In this document: positions 12,116 through 23,037 of the stretch, piece after piece
Layout of the letters: every line of letters starts with the position of its first letter
Numbering within the stretch: the stretch's first letter is position 1
Assembly: GCA_013054445.1 (NCBI GenBank)
Contig: JAAMPI010000025.1
Span: 30,421 to 94,420, forward strand
Source: Cudoniella acicularis
Taxonomy: Eukaryota > Ascomycota > Leotiomycetes > Helotiales > Helotiaceae
DNA length: 64,000 nt
Reading direction: 5' to 3'
Position numbers and translations under genes: made by a program
The notes under the pieces: model-generated
Databases searched by the model: none
Told to the model about the DNA's origin: nothing
What the model saw: only the letters and a program-made list of their open reading frames with translations

Positions 12116-13846
12116 CCCTGTCTAATCCATGCCAATAGAGGCACGAAATTCCCGACTCCAGAGAGGGGCCTTGATTCCCTAGAGACCCTTAGGGAGGGCC
12201 AGCAGTGCAGTAGTGCAGTAGCAGCTGCTGCTGCAACCACCTCTAGAGCGTTTCACACCTACGAAAAGCCTCACGACTCCACGCCCGGAAGCACGACCAA
12301 GCACCAGGTCATCGGATCGCGTAGCTCCTCGCCGTTCACGAATCGTGCAACCTATTGCGCATGATTGTACTGGAGCAGCGGAGCAGTTCCATCCTGGAGA
12401 CAAGCCACTGGCGGCGACGAAATCGGACGGGCGCGCGATGGCGGTGCGGGCGATGGGGCTGGGCCAGCACACTTCGAGAGACGAGAGACAAAAGACGAGT
12501 GACGAAACAGTCCGGAGGTATCTGGACAAGGCCGCCTCTCGACAGCCTTACGAGTTACACGTATTCATCGCTTTGACAGCTACTTGATTCCCAGACGTCG
12601 TGTACATGTACTTACGAACGACTTGGAGCACAAAGGCGCGGTGCAATGGAGCTGTCCCATGCAAGGTTACTGAGTGTTTTCCACCGGCTGCATGAACTTC
12701 TGCTGCGACCAACACGCCCCGCTATCATGGCCTCACGGCTGAAGTCGGCCAGCGGGAATGGAGCACTGGCAAAGCTGCCATAGAGTTTGAGAAACCGAGT
12801 AGAGCCTTTGCTGTTCCATCTCAAAGTCAAAAGATGAGATCTGACTCGGGAATTGGGATGGATGATGTGCACCAAGCCCGCCGAAGATCCGGCACCCCTT
12901 TCGCATAGGCGGGAAGTAGTTTCAAACCAATGCATCCCATGTCTCCAGCAGCAAGTAATATCTCGATGTCTGTGGGCATTTAGAGTTTGTATGTCTTTGC
13001 TCTACTTGTCACATTTCTTTCCAGGGCCTCGAGTCGTTGTCTGTCATTGTAATATTACGTTGCCAGCAATAGACACTTGGCCCAGAATGTTTCAATATAG
13101 CAATAAGGGGTAAAGGAACTCTTAATAGATGACGTAGTATCCCTCCTCCGCCGCGAGTTGTCCTTTTGTGTGCTCATGTTTCAATATCTCCAGGGAAGAC
13201 TGCGAAGGATTAGGCTCCGCCAAAAACACCAACATTATGCTTAGACCCGGCCCGATCAACCTTCACCTCCCCACAGAACTCTAAGGCCCACATGAAAGGA
13301 TATACAGAAAAATCAATGGCAGATAAAAATAGCTAGAGTTTTAATCTATTTACGGGGTTGTTAGGGTTGGAACTTGGAATGATAAAAAAAAAACCGAGAG
13401 AAGACTAGAGTCAAAATGATTGTTTTGAAAGCTCTTCTATTTATGGGTGCTGCAATGGAAGACCCTAATTTGTGCCTTTTGCGTTTCTCTAATGTGAATG
13501 TTGCATTCAACATTGCTTCAGAATCTGCAGAGCATGACACCAAGACGCGCTTCATGTTGACTCCGGAGACCACACCCGGAAACGGTTTCGAGATGGGGCA
13601 TAATCTTTTGCGGAACCTTCGTTCGTATGCCGATGTGGGGTTATATCAAAATCCTGGCAACATGGGGCGAGGCAGTGTAGTAGTGATCATGCTCCTCAGC
13701 CTCATATAAACTTAGCTCTTGATGAGTCAATTGAAATTCTTCGCTTTGCCTACTAGGCTATGTTCTGCCTCTTGGCGGTTGGCTCTTCCATATCAAACAT
13801 TGTAGCCTAACTCAACCGCTGCGTAAAGTAAATAGGCAGTAGTTTG

Positions 13847-14819
13847 TTAGGGAAGTGTAACGCTTTCCAAAGTATGGCTAACTTCCGGTAATAAAGGGGC
13901 AATCTGGTTCGGATCGCGTAACGCAATTGTGATATCGTTAGGCAACCTGCCGGAGAAGAGGAGATTCTGAAGCAGTTAGCCAAGGCTTCTGAACTTCCGC
14001 CACGGAGAGGCCAATATATAAGTCATCCCAATATATCACGCTAGGTAGTGTTTGAGCCTACCTGTTTAACCTTGTCAAAAGCATCCTCCTTCTCGGTGTA
14101 ATCTCTGATAACCTTGCGTAAGTTGAAATCAACATAGATTCTAGTGTCTCGAATCCGAATAAGAACGCCATCTAGTCGCATGAAGAGACGACATAATAGC
14201 AGCATCCTGTCAGGCATGACGCGTAGCTTGCAAGATAAGAGTGAAATGCCATTGTCATCGAGCTCGCTTTCGTAGAGCACAACTTCTTCAAAGAATAGAA
14301 TCGGATCAGGACGTTTTAAAAGTTCAATGGGGATTAGATCTGCGTTGTCGTTTTGCATGTTGAACAGCTTTCCTTTCTTGATAGTGCCTCGATAATCCGT
14401 TGTGTAGGACCAGTCAAAGGGCTTGACAATTTCCTTAATACCCTCATGCGTTTTCTCTCTAGTAACTATTAGCGAAACTCGATGCAAATGATCTGCCAGA
14501 TAATGAACCTGCTGCTAGACCACTCCTGAGAATACGCGACCTTGAGCATATTCTTGTCTGTTTTGTCGACCCGATCCAAAGCGTCAAATGCGTTAAACTC
14601 CAGTCGCCAGCCAGTCGCGATGTGCTCAATCGACACCATATTGTCTCCAAAAATCATCTCGGGTACAGGTACCCCAAGCCTCTCGGACATCTCATCAATA
14701 GGGCCTGATTTCGAAATTGGAAGCTTGCGCACACTAATCTTGAAGCCTTTCTGTACGTACGATACGGTCGAATTGTCTCCTTCGGGAAAAGGCTCGTCGA
14801 TCGGTCCGTTGAAAGCCAT
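13847..14819 (-). CDS. TIP41: TIP41-like regulator of TOR / PP2A-type phosphatase signalling
   Basis: In yeast, Tip41 binds Tap42 and modulates type 2A phosphatases downstream of TORC1. The family core is clear: RKLPISKSGPIDEM, VPEMIFGDNMVSIEH, GWRLEFNAFDALD, LKVAYSQEW, and later FDWSYTTDYRGT and VLIRIRDTRIYVDF. Three exons give 275 aa. The second intron (14061-13967, 95 nt) is easily missed, because the exon reads on to a stop after six spurious residues (14041). Splicing it restores the C-terminus with LRDPNQIAPLLPEV, which fits the family. The start at 14819 gives a family-like N-terminus. The frame is open to an ATG at 15011, but that stretch looks like leader. The gene is divergent from Aurora kinase. 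Confidence 0.93.
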
Positions 14820-15159
14820 CGCAGCGCAATTTTTCGCTTTCAGACTGTATGACAGGCGTTTGGAAGAGGGTCGCGCGTTTTGAATGGATTCGATCTGGTG
14901 GTATTGAACTTTGGTGGGGTAGGTTGTCGCGGGGAAGCAGGTGCAGGCTTGTGCAGGGACATCGCAAATTGCGTTGCCCGGTCGACCCTTAGCGCCAGCG
15001 ATTGTTGCCATCCACCTTGAAAGGACATCAAGTCCAAGGTCACAACTCCTACCTCGACAAATTCATACTAACCAGCAGCACAACAAGGTTTTGGCTCTGC
15101 CAACCTTCACAAATACCTAGGACTGTCGCTACACTTCCTCTCATATAGCCGCAGCCGTA

Positions 15160-16473
15160 ATGGCTACTCGTGTTCTGGAATCACGATTCGAGCACCTTTC
15201 AGTGAATGATGAGAATGATCCTAGTGATGGAGGCAAATACCAGAAATCGAAGGTGCGTTACTACACCAAGTATACAGAGCCAATACTGATGAGTTTAGAT
15301 GTCCGCATCAAATTCAGGGTCTCAAATATCACAAAACGCCTCCCGAGCCAATCTGTTAAAGATCGCTCTTCAAAATCAAAACACGACCAGCACCATTATC
15401 ACTATCCCATCTCAGACTGCACAATGGCGAGGATCGAAGGCGCAAGCTGGAACTGACTCCCCATCGAGAAGGGAGAACTCAGGGACAGCTCGTGGCTTCG
15501 AGGAAATGACCCGAGTAGACCGCAAATCAAATCCTATGTACGAACAACCAGCACCCCCAAAACAATTCCACCTTGGCATGTTTGAGATCGGCCGTCCCCT
15601 AGGGAAGGGGAAATTTGGCCGAGTGTATTTGGTCAGAGAAAGATCCTCCGGATTTGTTTGTGCATTGAAGGTTCTCCACAAGAACGAATTGAAGCATGGC
15701 GATGCAGAGAAGCAGGTTCGGAGAGAAATTGAAATTCAGAGTAACTTACGACACCCCAATATTCTTCGATTATTTGGTCACTTTCACGACAGTAAACGAA
15801 TCTTCCTCATTCTCGAATTCGCTGGCAAAGGAGAACTGTACAAGCATCTACGACGCGAGAACAGATTCCCGGAATGGAAAGCAGCGCAATATGTTGTCCA
15901 AATGGCAGCCGCATTGAAGTATTGCCATAAGAAACACATCATACATCGCGATATTAAACCAGAGAATATTCTGCTGGGAATACATGGAGAGATCAAGCTT
16001 TCAGATTTCGGCTGGAGTGTCCATGCTCCAAGTAATCGACGTGATACGCTATGTGGAACATTGGATTATCTTCCCCCGGAAATGTTGAAGCCAGGCCGAG
16101 ACAAGAACGTTTATTCTAACAAGGTTGATTTGTGGTCACTTGGCGTACTCACTTACGAGTTTTTGGTCGGCGAAGCACCCTTTGAAGATACTCCGGTCAT
16201 GACCCAAAGAAAAATCGCAAGGGGCGAGATGACAGTCCCAAGTTTCGTCAGCGCTGAAGCAAGAGACCTGATAAAGAGAGTGAGTTTGATATTCCTAAAC
16301 TAAAGGTTCAATGCTGATCTATATAGCTGCTCGTTCTCGACCCAGAGAAACGAATCACACTTGATCAAGTACAAGAGCATCCCTGGATCATCAAATATTG
16401 TGTCAAGGGAGAGAGGGCGGCAATGAGAGAGTCCAAATCGACGGGGAGCAAATACTCTTCTTCTGACGAATGA
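15160..16473 (+). CDS. IPL1: Aurora-family mitotic kinase
   Basis: This is the catalytic Ser/Thr kinase of the chromosomal passenger complex, which corrects kinetochore-microtubule attachment. Three exons (introns 15253-15298 and 16280-16326) give 406 aa. Visible features are the glycine loop GKGKFGRV, catalytic Lys in ALKVL, the HRDIKPEN loop, [19 protein letters not shown] with the Thr of the Aurora activation loop, the DYLPPEM APE-type motif, and the LDPEKRI and HPWI ends. The N-terminus of about 120 residues is short and disordered, as in fungal Aurora. Exon 1 ends KSK and splices in phase 0 onto an in-frame ATG, so a model starting at 15299 would lose the first 31 residues. ATP23 is convergent, its stop 185 bp away. 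Confidence 0.96.
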
Positions 16474-16657
16474 GTGACGAAATAATGACTAGCATCGGCG
16501 TTTGGGGGAATGGCATGGGTTGCAACTGGATAAACCAGCATGATGTTTGGAGTCGGAGATCATTATATTCCTGTACACCTACGCTATTCAATATATGCAT
16601 AACAAAGGCAATTTCCCACAGCCTTTCCCGTAATTTTACATGTTTCCTTCTGAGGTC

Positions 16658-17458
16658 TTATCTATAAATGTCGTCAAAAGGCCGGGTATCTGCAAAACAC
16701 GAGTCCCAAACTTCGTTCACCACTTTGACTGCCTGTACATCATCTTTACAAGATGGCCTGTTCATCACTGACTGGACCGCCCTCCTCCGTACACAATTTT
16801 GATGTTGTTGCGTAAGTGTCCAGTTGCTTCGGGTGAAGAATTCCCTCGTCCATCTGCATTCACCACTTAAACTTGAAGCTCGAATCTATTTCCAATTAGC
16901 ACGTATCCTCCCCATTACCTCGAGAAACCGTACCTCAGTACAAGCTGCGTGCCTCAAATCCGCCCAATCCACTTTCCACCTCAAATGATCCCAAGCATGC
17001 ACCATCTCATGCGCCAACGTATCCTCCAAATGTTTCTTATCCCTCATCTCATTTGCGCATATCAAAATCCCTGAGTCTGGGCTGAACCCACCACCTTGTC
17101 TGTGCAGCTTCCCATCCTCGTCCCTCCGCGCTGGGCATCGCCTACACCGCACATTTGTAGCATTCAGGTCCCCATTCAAAGCTTCAATGTTTTTCTTCAT
17201 AAAGATTACCGTGGGCGAGTATTTAAAACACCAGTCCCGCCATTCGTCACACCTGGCGCAGTCCCGCGCTTCGTTTTTGATATAGGCAGCTTCGCGGAAT
17301 TCGTCTGCTCCAGAGGGTGTTATGCGCCCAGTTAAAATGTTGAAGTAGTTGGTCCATTTGGAGTTGGGATCGTAGCCAGATACCGCAGGATCGTTACCAG
17401 GTGGATTTGGAATTTGCGAGGGAGAAGGGGAATATTTGGAGGGGTTTTCGGACGCCAT
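16658..17458 (-). CDS. ATP23: Mitochondrial inner-membrane metalloprotease ATP23
   Basis: Atp23 processes the Atp6 precursor and helps assemble the F1Fo ATP synthase in the intermembrane space. The active site HEMVHAWD (HExxH) is present. Two exons give 250 aa, matching the family's 230-260. The first exon reads through the donor after LRHAACTE to a false stop at 16886. The 48-nt intron removes this and restores [12 protein letters not shown] and the cysteine-containing tail CVRRRA...NRPSC, ending at 16658. Family cysteines (CARCDEW, CFKYSP, CRRCPA) are kept. An in-frame ATG at 17530 would add 24 residues; I prefer 17458. It is divergent from the glutamate 5-kinase. Confidence 0.94.
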
Positions 17459-17711
17459 CTTCGGAATCGAGGTGCGATTGGAGGATAAGGTCTTCTCTGG
17501 AGATCGTGAAGAGCGAGATGTCGTTCCCAAGGCGTGGTGTTGACTTCCGTTTTTGGAAGAAAGGCTTCAGGCGGTGAGCTGTTTCTGGTCGAAAAAGGTC
17601 GCGTTCTGCCGTGCGATCTCGGTACTATAAAATCAGTCATCAACTTCCCATAATTTACACATAAAGAACTTGGCCTTCTATTCAAAATTTGGGGTTCCTT
17701 CGCATTTCAAG
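17459..17711. promoter_or_regulatory. Bidirectional promoter ATP23 / glutamate 5-kinase
   Basis: Only 253 bp separate the two start codons, so both promoters and 5' leaders must lie in this interval. I see no clear TATA box. Confidence 0.6.
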
Positions 17712-19306
17712 ATGAAGGGACCTAAACCTTTGACAATTGTCATAAAGCTTGGTAGGTTTCATTTGATTGATACATTCAAGATGGGATTGGAAGACTAACC
17801 TCACCGACTTCTGACTGCAGGAACCAGTTCCATTGTGGATGAAAAGACCCATGAACCCTTATTACCGATTTTGAGTCTTATTGTCCAAACTGCGGTTAAT
17901 TTGCACAAAGATGGGCATAGAGTGATCATCGTGTCCTCCGGAGCAATTGGTGTTGGTCTTCGGAGGATGGATATTGAGAAGAGACCAAAACATCTCCCAA
18001 GAATACAAGTATATCATAAGCAAGCATGAGTTTCTTGAATGTCAGTTGATATTTTACTTAGGCTTTGGCAGCAATTGGACAATGTCGTCTCATAAGTCTG
18101 TGGGACAGCCTCTTTGGTCATCTCAGACAGCCAATTGCTCAAATATTGCTCACCAGAAATGATATTGCTGACGTATGTATCTTCCAATGTTCCACTGAAT
18201 ATGAACTAAAGCCTTAGCAGCGTACTCAATATCTCAACGCCCAAAACACATTTGCGGAGCTACTTGAAATGGGAGTCATTCCTATTGTCAACGAGAACGA
18301 CACTATTGCTGTCACCGAAATCAAATTTGGAGACAACGATACCTTGTCCGCGATCACAGCTGCAATGGTGCATGCAGATTACCTTTTCCTCATGACGGAT
18401 GTAGATTGTCTCTACGACAAGAATCCACGAACTCATCCAGATGCTCAGGCGATAGAAGTTGTGGAAGACATTGCAGCGTTGCAAGCTGATGGTACCTTCC
18501 CATTTTCACCAATTCTTTCTGTCTCGAGCTAACAATCAAAAGTATCCAGCGCAGGGTCTAGTCTTGGCACTGGTGGCATGTCCACGAAAATCGTTGCTGC
18601 CCGACTTGCCACCTCAGCCGGCGTGACAACAGTAATAACACGCTCCTCCAATCCCGGAAATATCGCCAACATCGTCAATTATATCCAAAGCACCAAAATA
18701 ACCACCCCTGGACCAGGCACACCTCCAGTCCAGGCATCACCAAGGAGGGATATTTCATCCCCAATCAAAACTTTCGATGGCTCCGAACCTCTCGCCCGCT
18801 CCACAGGATCCTTGTCACTGCTTGAGAAAGAATTCAAAGTTGCTCCGCTACATACCCGCTTCATCCCATCCCCGCAGCCTATTCGAGACCGCCATTTCTG
18901 GGTTTTACATGGCCTTGCTCCTCATGGGACAGTCTATATCGATGCCGGCGCGCACAAGGCTTTAGCGAACAAAGCCGGCCTTCTTCCAGTCGGCGTTATT
19001 GATGTCGAAGGGTCATTCGCGCAGCAAGAAGCTGTTCGTCTAGTCGTTGTCGACCGCCTATCCGTTCCAGCATCCAAAAATGGAAAATTATGGGAAGGTG
19101 TGGGAATCGAGGTCGGTCGAGCATTGGTTAATTATAGTGCTGCTGAAATAGCGAGGATAAAGGGAGTGAAAAGCGATGGCATCAAGGATATGCTTGGCTA
19201 TGCGGATTCAGAGTATGTCGCTTTGAGGGAAAACATCAGCTTCTTTGAGAGGGAAAGTAGGCCTGTTACGCCGAGTGTGGAGCTTCAAGCTCAGACGATT
19301 TTATGA
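17712..19306 (+). CDS. PRO1: Glutamate 5-kinase, first enzyme of proline synthesis
   Basis: The enzyme phosphorylates glutamate to gamma-glutamyl phosphate in the cytosol. Five exons. Exon 1 ([14 protein letters not shown]) starts the amino-acid-kinase fold, followed by [13 protein letters not shown], the exon with [25 protein letters not shown], and [20 protein letters not shown] with LTDVDCLY-type substrate residues. The [14 protein letters not shown] nucleotide loop comes after a short intron at about 18491-18541. The C-terminal half carries a PUA domain ([13 protein letters not shown]...[11 protein letters not shown]), typical of fungal and many bacterial G5Ks; proline feedback is expected from the family. 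An acidic-poor linker of about 100 residues between the domains is low complexity. Confidence 0.95.
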
Positions 19307-20107
19307 TATGCATGCGCAGAGAAAAGGGTGAGTTGGAACTTCGGGTCATGCCCTGGCGTTTTGATTGAAGAGCATATAGAATTAGAAGGCAGGAACACAG
19401 TATAATGAATTCTTGGAATGGGATTTCTATAGGAATTGTTCCTGACTTGTATTCACCTCCGCGAAAGCTATGATACTGTGAAGTTGAAGCAAAAACAAAA
19501 TGCCTCCCCTTTAAATCTTAACATTGCTATTAATCTCCGGGCAGCATGTTCGTTCCTGACATTTTATGTTTGTATACCAATATAGCTGGAACCAAAGGCA
19601 GTTATACGTGGAAAAACACTCAAAAAGGAAGAGGGACTCGGAAAAGGACATATGCTTAGAAGACGAGGCGCTGAGGTAAATTTGGTAAAATACTCACAAA
19701 ATGGGAGTCACTCACAATAAAAAAGGTACTTAGGAGGGATACAGATAAAAGAAGAGATACTCACAACCAAGAGAGAAATTTAGGAACATAGTAGGATGGT
19801 TATGTAATTTTATTTTTTAGTCTAGCCCCCTCTGCTAAGGAGCTTTTGCTCCTACTTCCTACTTTCCGAAGGAAGAGGTCATAACAAAAAGAGATAATTA
19901 TAAAGTGAGAGATATGCTAAAACAATTCCTTACTATTAACCTTCTCAATTCGAACCGGAATTAACAATTAAATTTGACTTTGAGATGTGACTGTTCAAAG
20001 ACGAGCGACATTACACAGGAACTTCAAGTGAATTTATGTCATACAGAATTAAAGTTCAGTAATCTTATTTTAGCTCTCACTAATAGCTCTCAGGGTCCCG
20101 GAGAAGA
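19307..20107. other. AT-rich intergenic DNA, possible decayed element
   Basis: No gene is seen. Around 19600-19900 there are near-repeats (tactcacaa, gggactcac) and a small hairpin, aggagcttttgctcct, near 19840. It looks like an old transposon fragment, but I cannot define its ends. Confidence 0.4.
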
Positions 20108-21150
20108 GTTTGTTGCACTTCGCAAAACCATTTGAGCGCCATACTTCTATAATATGAAGTCACAAGGGACCAAAGGATGAGATGGGTCTCTACCGTCAAA
20201 GAGAAAGTTATACTAGCTTATTTTGTTAAGACCCAAAGGGACTTTTTGTTGTACTTCGCGAAATGATACTGGCGTCATACTAGCGTGGAATTTTAAGTTT
20301 AAGGGTCCTGGGGAAGGGAGTGGATCCCGGCGCTATGAAATAAGGTTACATTATAGCTTATTTTTGTCTTCCAATAATATTTCTCAGGACTTACAGAGAT
20401 TTTTGTTGCACTTCGCAAAGTTGTACTAGCGTCGTACTAGTGCGGCATTTTGATTGGTCAAAGAACTGGCGGTTCCAAGGACAGAAATAAAGTCTTCTTC
20501 GTACCAAGCTTTGAGTCTTGATTATTTTATCTTTTTTATCTTTTTTTCTTTCCAAGAATACTTTTCTCTTTTCGGTTTATTAAAAAAGAGTAAGAAGACT
20601 TTGTTGCATTTCGCGGATTGAACGAACATCATATTTGCGTCAGATAGTAGTCTTAGGGGTCCAGTAGATGAGAATGAATATCTCTTCGACCAATCAGCAG
20701 TCCGTGTTGCGAAATCACTTGAAACACTTCAAAATTGTTCAATAACTATAAATTTAGAGGACTGATTAAATACATGAAATAAAATAATGGTGTGAAGAAA
20801 TTCGCACCCCTTTAATTTTAGGAACACTCATCACAAAATGGGGTTTATTCTTCAAAGTGTTATGAGGCACCTCGTCGAATGAACCAAAACGATCGAAGGA
20901 TTGAGCCACTGAAAATAAACATTGTTTTTGTATCTAGTAACTTCGTAGAGGCTGCTAGTGTCCAAAGAATTCTTTTGTTGCATTTCGCAAAGTTTTATTA
21001 GCGTCATACTAGCGCGGGGTGGGTTTAAGGGTCCAAAGCGTGGGGTGCATTAGTGCCGTTAAGGATAACCTTATATCCGTGACCAATAATATCCCTCAGA
21101 GTCCAATCGCACTCCTTTTGTTGCAAATCGCAAGAATTGCCGTGGATAGA
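20108..21150 (+). repeat. Six degenerate copies of a TTTGTTGCAyTTCGCAAA repeat
   Basis: A core reading roughly TTTGTTGCACTTCGCAAA, then GCGTCATACTAGCG, recurs near 20109, 20245, 20401, 20600, 20973 and 21117. Several copies are preceded by CTCAGGGTCC-like sequence and followed by TTTAAGGGTCC. All copies lie in the same orientation with irregular spacing of 135-375 bp, and no frame runs through them. Confidence 0.75.
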
Positions 21151-21426
21151 TCAGGGGTGACGCTTGTCTCTAACAATAGTCTGAGTACGGACAAGAGTCA
21201 CTATTTAGATAAGGTATGATCATCCTTTTAACGGCTCCTTCGGCACGGGTGCATATCGCTGACGCTGAAGTCCGATGTCAGAAATCCGGTTACGGATCGG
21301 ACTTCACAGCTTTACGGATATTGTGCTATTCACTTATTTAAGTCTTGGATTGAGTCCATGAAATCTTATATTATTTCAAACTCATATTCTATTCTTCCTC
21401 AAGTTTCTGAAAAGCCAAAAGCAACA
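21151..21426. other. Promoter region of the ATP-grasp gene
   Basis: The spacer holds short inverted pieces (GATCGGACTTCAC, and GACGCTGAAGTCCGAT upstream of it). The frame of the gene is open from an ATG at 21358, so part of this could be coding. Confidence 0.4.
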
Positions 21427-22660
21427 ATGACAGCAAACCAAGAAAAGAAGATCCGAGTTGCGCTTTTATACCAAGCGATTGAGCCACCAGTTATTAATGG
21501 AGTCAGGAAGCCCATGAAACCAGGAGGCGAGAACCTTCAACTTATTCCCTTTCCATTATTTGTATCCACTTTTCTGACTCTTGCTATCAGGATACCAAGA
21601 CTCTGGAGCAGATATTGCCTTCGCTCTTCAATCCCTCGGTATCGAAGTCTTGACGCCAGAAGCTTTATCAGATCCATCCCGTCTGAATGGATGGTGTTTC
21701 CCAGACACAGAAGAAGGGATCCTCTCCGCACTTCAAAAAGGGGCAACGCATCTTTGGGCCAACACAATCCTGTTCTCAGCCCATCCATTACAGGCTACTG
21801 ATCTCATTGCCAAGTACCAGGACAACGTCCGCGTGATAGGCCAGCCACCAAATTTCGTCGAGCAATTCGACGACAAGGAACACGTCAACAACCTCCTACG
21901 CAAACAAGGAAAATTCACCCTTCCAAAAGGCTGGACAATCCACGCTTCCAACGACGTGGATAAAGATCTAGCAGACTTGGACCTCCCTTTCCCAATCGTC
22001 GGCAAGCCAATCAGAGGACGAGGTAGCTACGGCGTGAAAGTCTGCCATTCGCTCTCTGAACTTCAAGCACACGCTGCTTCTCTTCTCCAAGAATCTTCAA
22101 GCATTATGCTAGAAGAATATCTTTCAGGGCAAGAGGGTACTGTTAGCGTGATGCCGCCATCTGAAGAAAGGCCTGATTACTGGGCCATGCCTATCGTCAC
22201 CCGCTTCAACCATCATGAGGGGATCGCGCCTTATAATGGGACTGTAGCTGTGACGGCCAATTCGAGAGTCATCACAAAGGAAGAGTATACGGCAGACCCT
22301 CGTTATGCGGAAGCTGCAAAAGAATGTGAGGAAGTAGCATGGCTCCTGAAGGTCACGGCTCCGATGCGAATTGATATTCGGCGTTTCACAGCGGAGGCTG
22401 GATCGAAATTTGCACTTTTTGATGTTAATGTGAAACCTGTAAGTCTCAAGCTGCAAATATAGGGTGAGATTTTGATGGTAAAGTGAAACTAACGAGATCA
22501 GAATATGACAGGACCTGGAAGGCCGGGAAGGGAAGATCAGGCATGCTTGACTGCCCTGGCTGCTGCTGAATTGGGATGGGATTACCCCAGATTATTGCAA
22601 GAGATGCTGAAGAGCTCTCAGAATTTGCGGCTGCTTCGTGGTATGAAGCCAAGTAATTGA
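21427..22660 (+). CDS. D-Ala-D-Ala-ligase-like ATP-grasp protein
   Basis: An ATP-grasp carboxylate-amine ligase fold of the bacterial Ddl type; 368 aa from three exons. Visible parts are the N-terminal Rossmann-like lobe (RVALLYQAIEPP, GYQDSGADIAFAL), the central lobe with GKPIRGRGSYGVK (ATP Lys and Gly loop), MLEEYLSGQEGTVSV (E-E-Y/F metal-side motif) and the C-terminal RIDIR...FDVNVKPNMTGPGR, equivalent to the Ddl DxNxxPG(M)T metal site. Fungi have no peptidoglycan, so the substrate is unknown. Intron 1 (21527-21590, 64 nt) has a GC donor: no GT donor joins the frames, while G|GCGAGA...CAG|GA gives PGGYQDSG. Intron 2 is 22439-22501. The start at 21427 is the first ATG that keeps the conserved core near the N-terminus; 21358 is an alternative. 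Confidence 0.8.
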
Positions 22661-23037
22661 ACCATGTTTTCTATGTCGGGTAACATAGCAGATTATGAAG
22701 CACTAACTATATTGTCAAAACTTGACACCTGGGTGTCGAACTGTGTTCCTCTAGTTTCTGATTCCTTATGAAACGAAAGTGTTTTTACTATCTTGGAAAA
22801 AATTGTAAATCAACAATGGAGATTAACAGTCAATGCTTTATTGCCATTAGCAAACTATGCAAAATGTAACATGTACAGGAAGCAATTCCCCGCTTCGTTT
22901 CCGCGTATCCCTTTCGTTAAACGCCATGCGAGTCAATTCCATATCCTGCATAGTCCGCCCTTACTCCAAACAAGCAACCTTAAATGCAAACCGCCGCTCT
23001 TGTCCCAATGATGCAAATGCACAATAATCTAGCATTT
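22661..23037. other. Convergent 3' flanks
   Basis: AT-rich spacer between the 3' ends of the ATP-grasp gene and the 603-aa protein. No gene is seen. Confidence 0.6.

Larger units (their letters stand above)
11285..13846. other. 2.5-kb region without a recognised gene
   Basis: The first 400 bp is 5' UTR or possible N-terminal extension of the STE23-like gene, followed by its promoter. Many overlapping frames on both strands are compositional artefacts of GC-rich DNA. The frames at 13361-13573 (-) and 13416-13709 (+) overlap each other and match nothing I know. The region also holds a TGC repeat and one ambiguous base. Confidence 0.5.
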
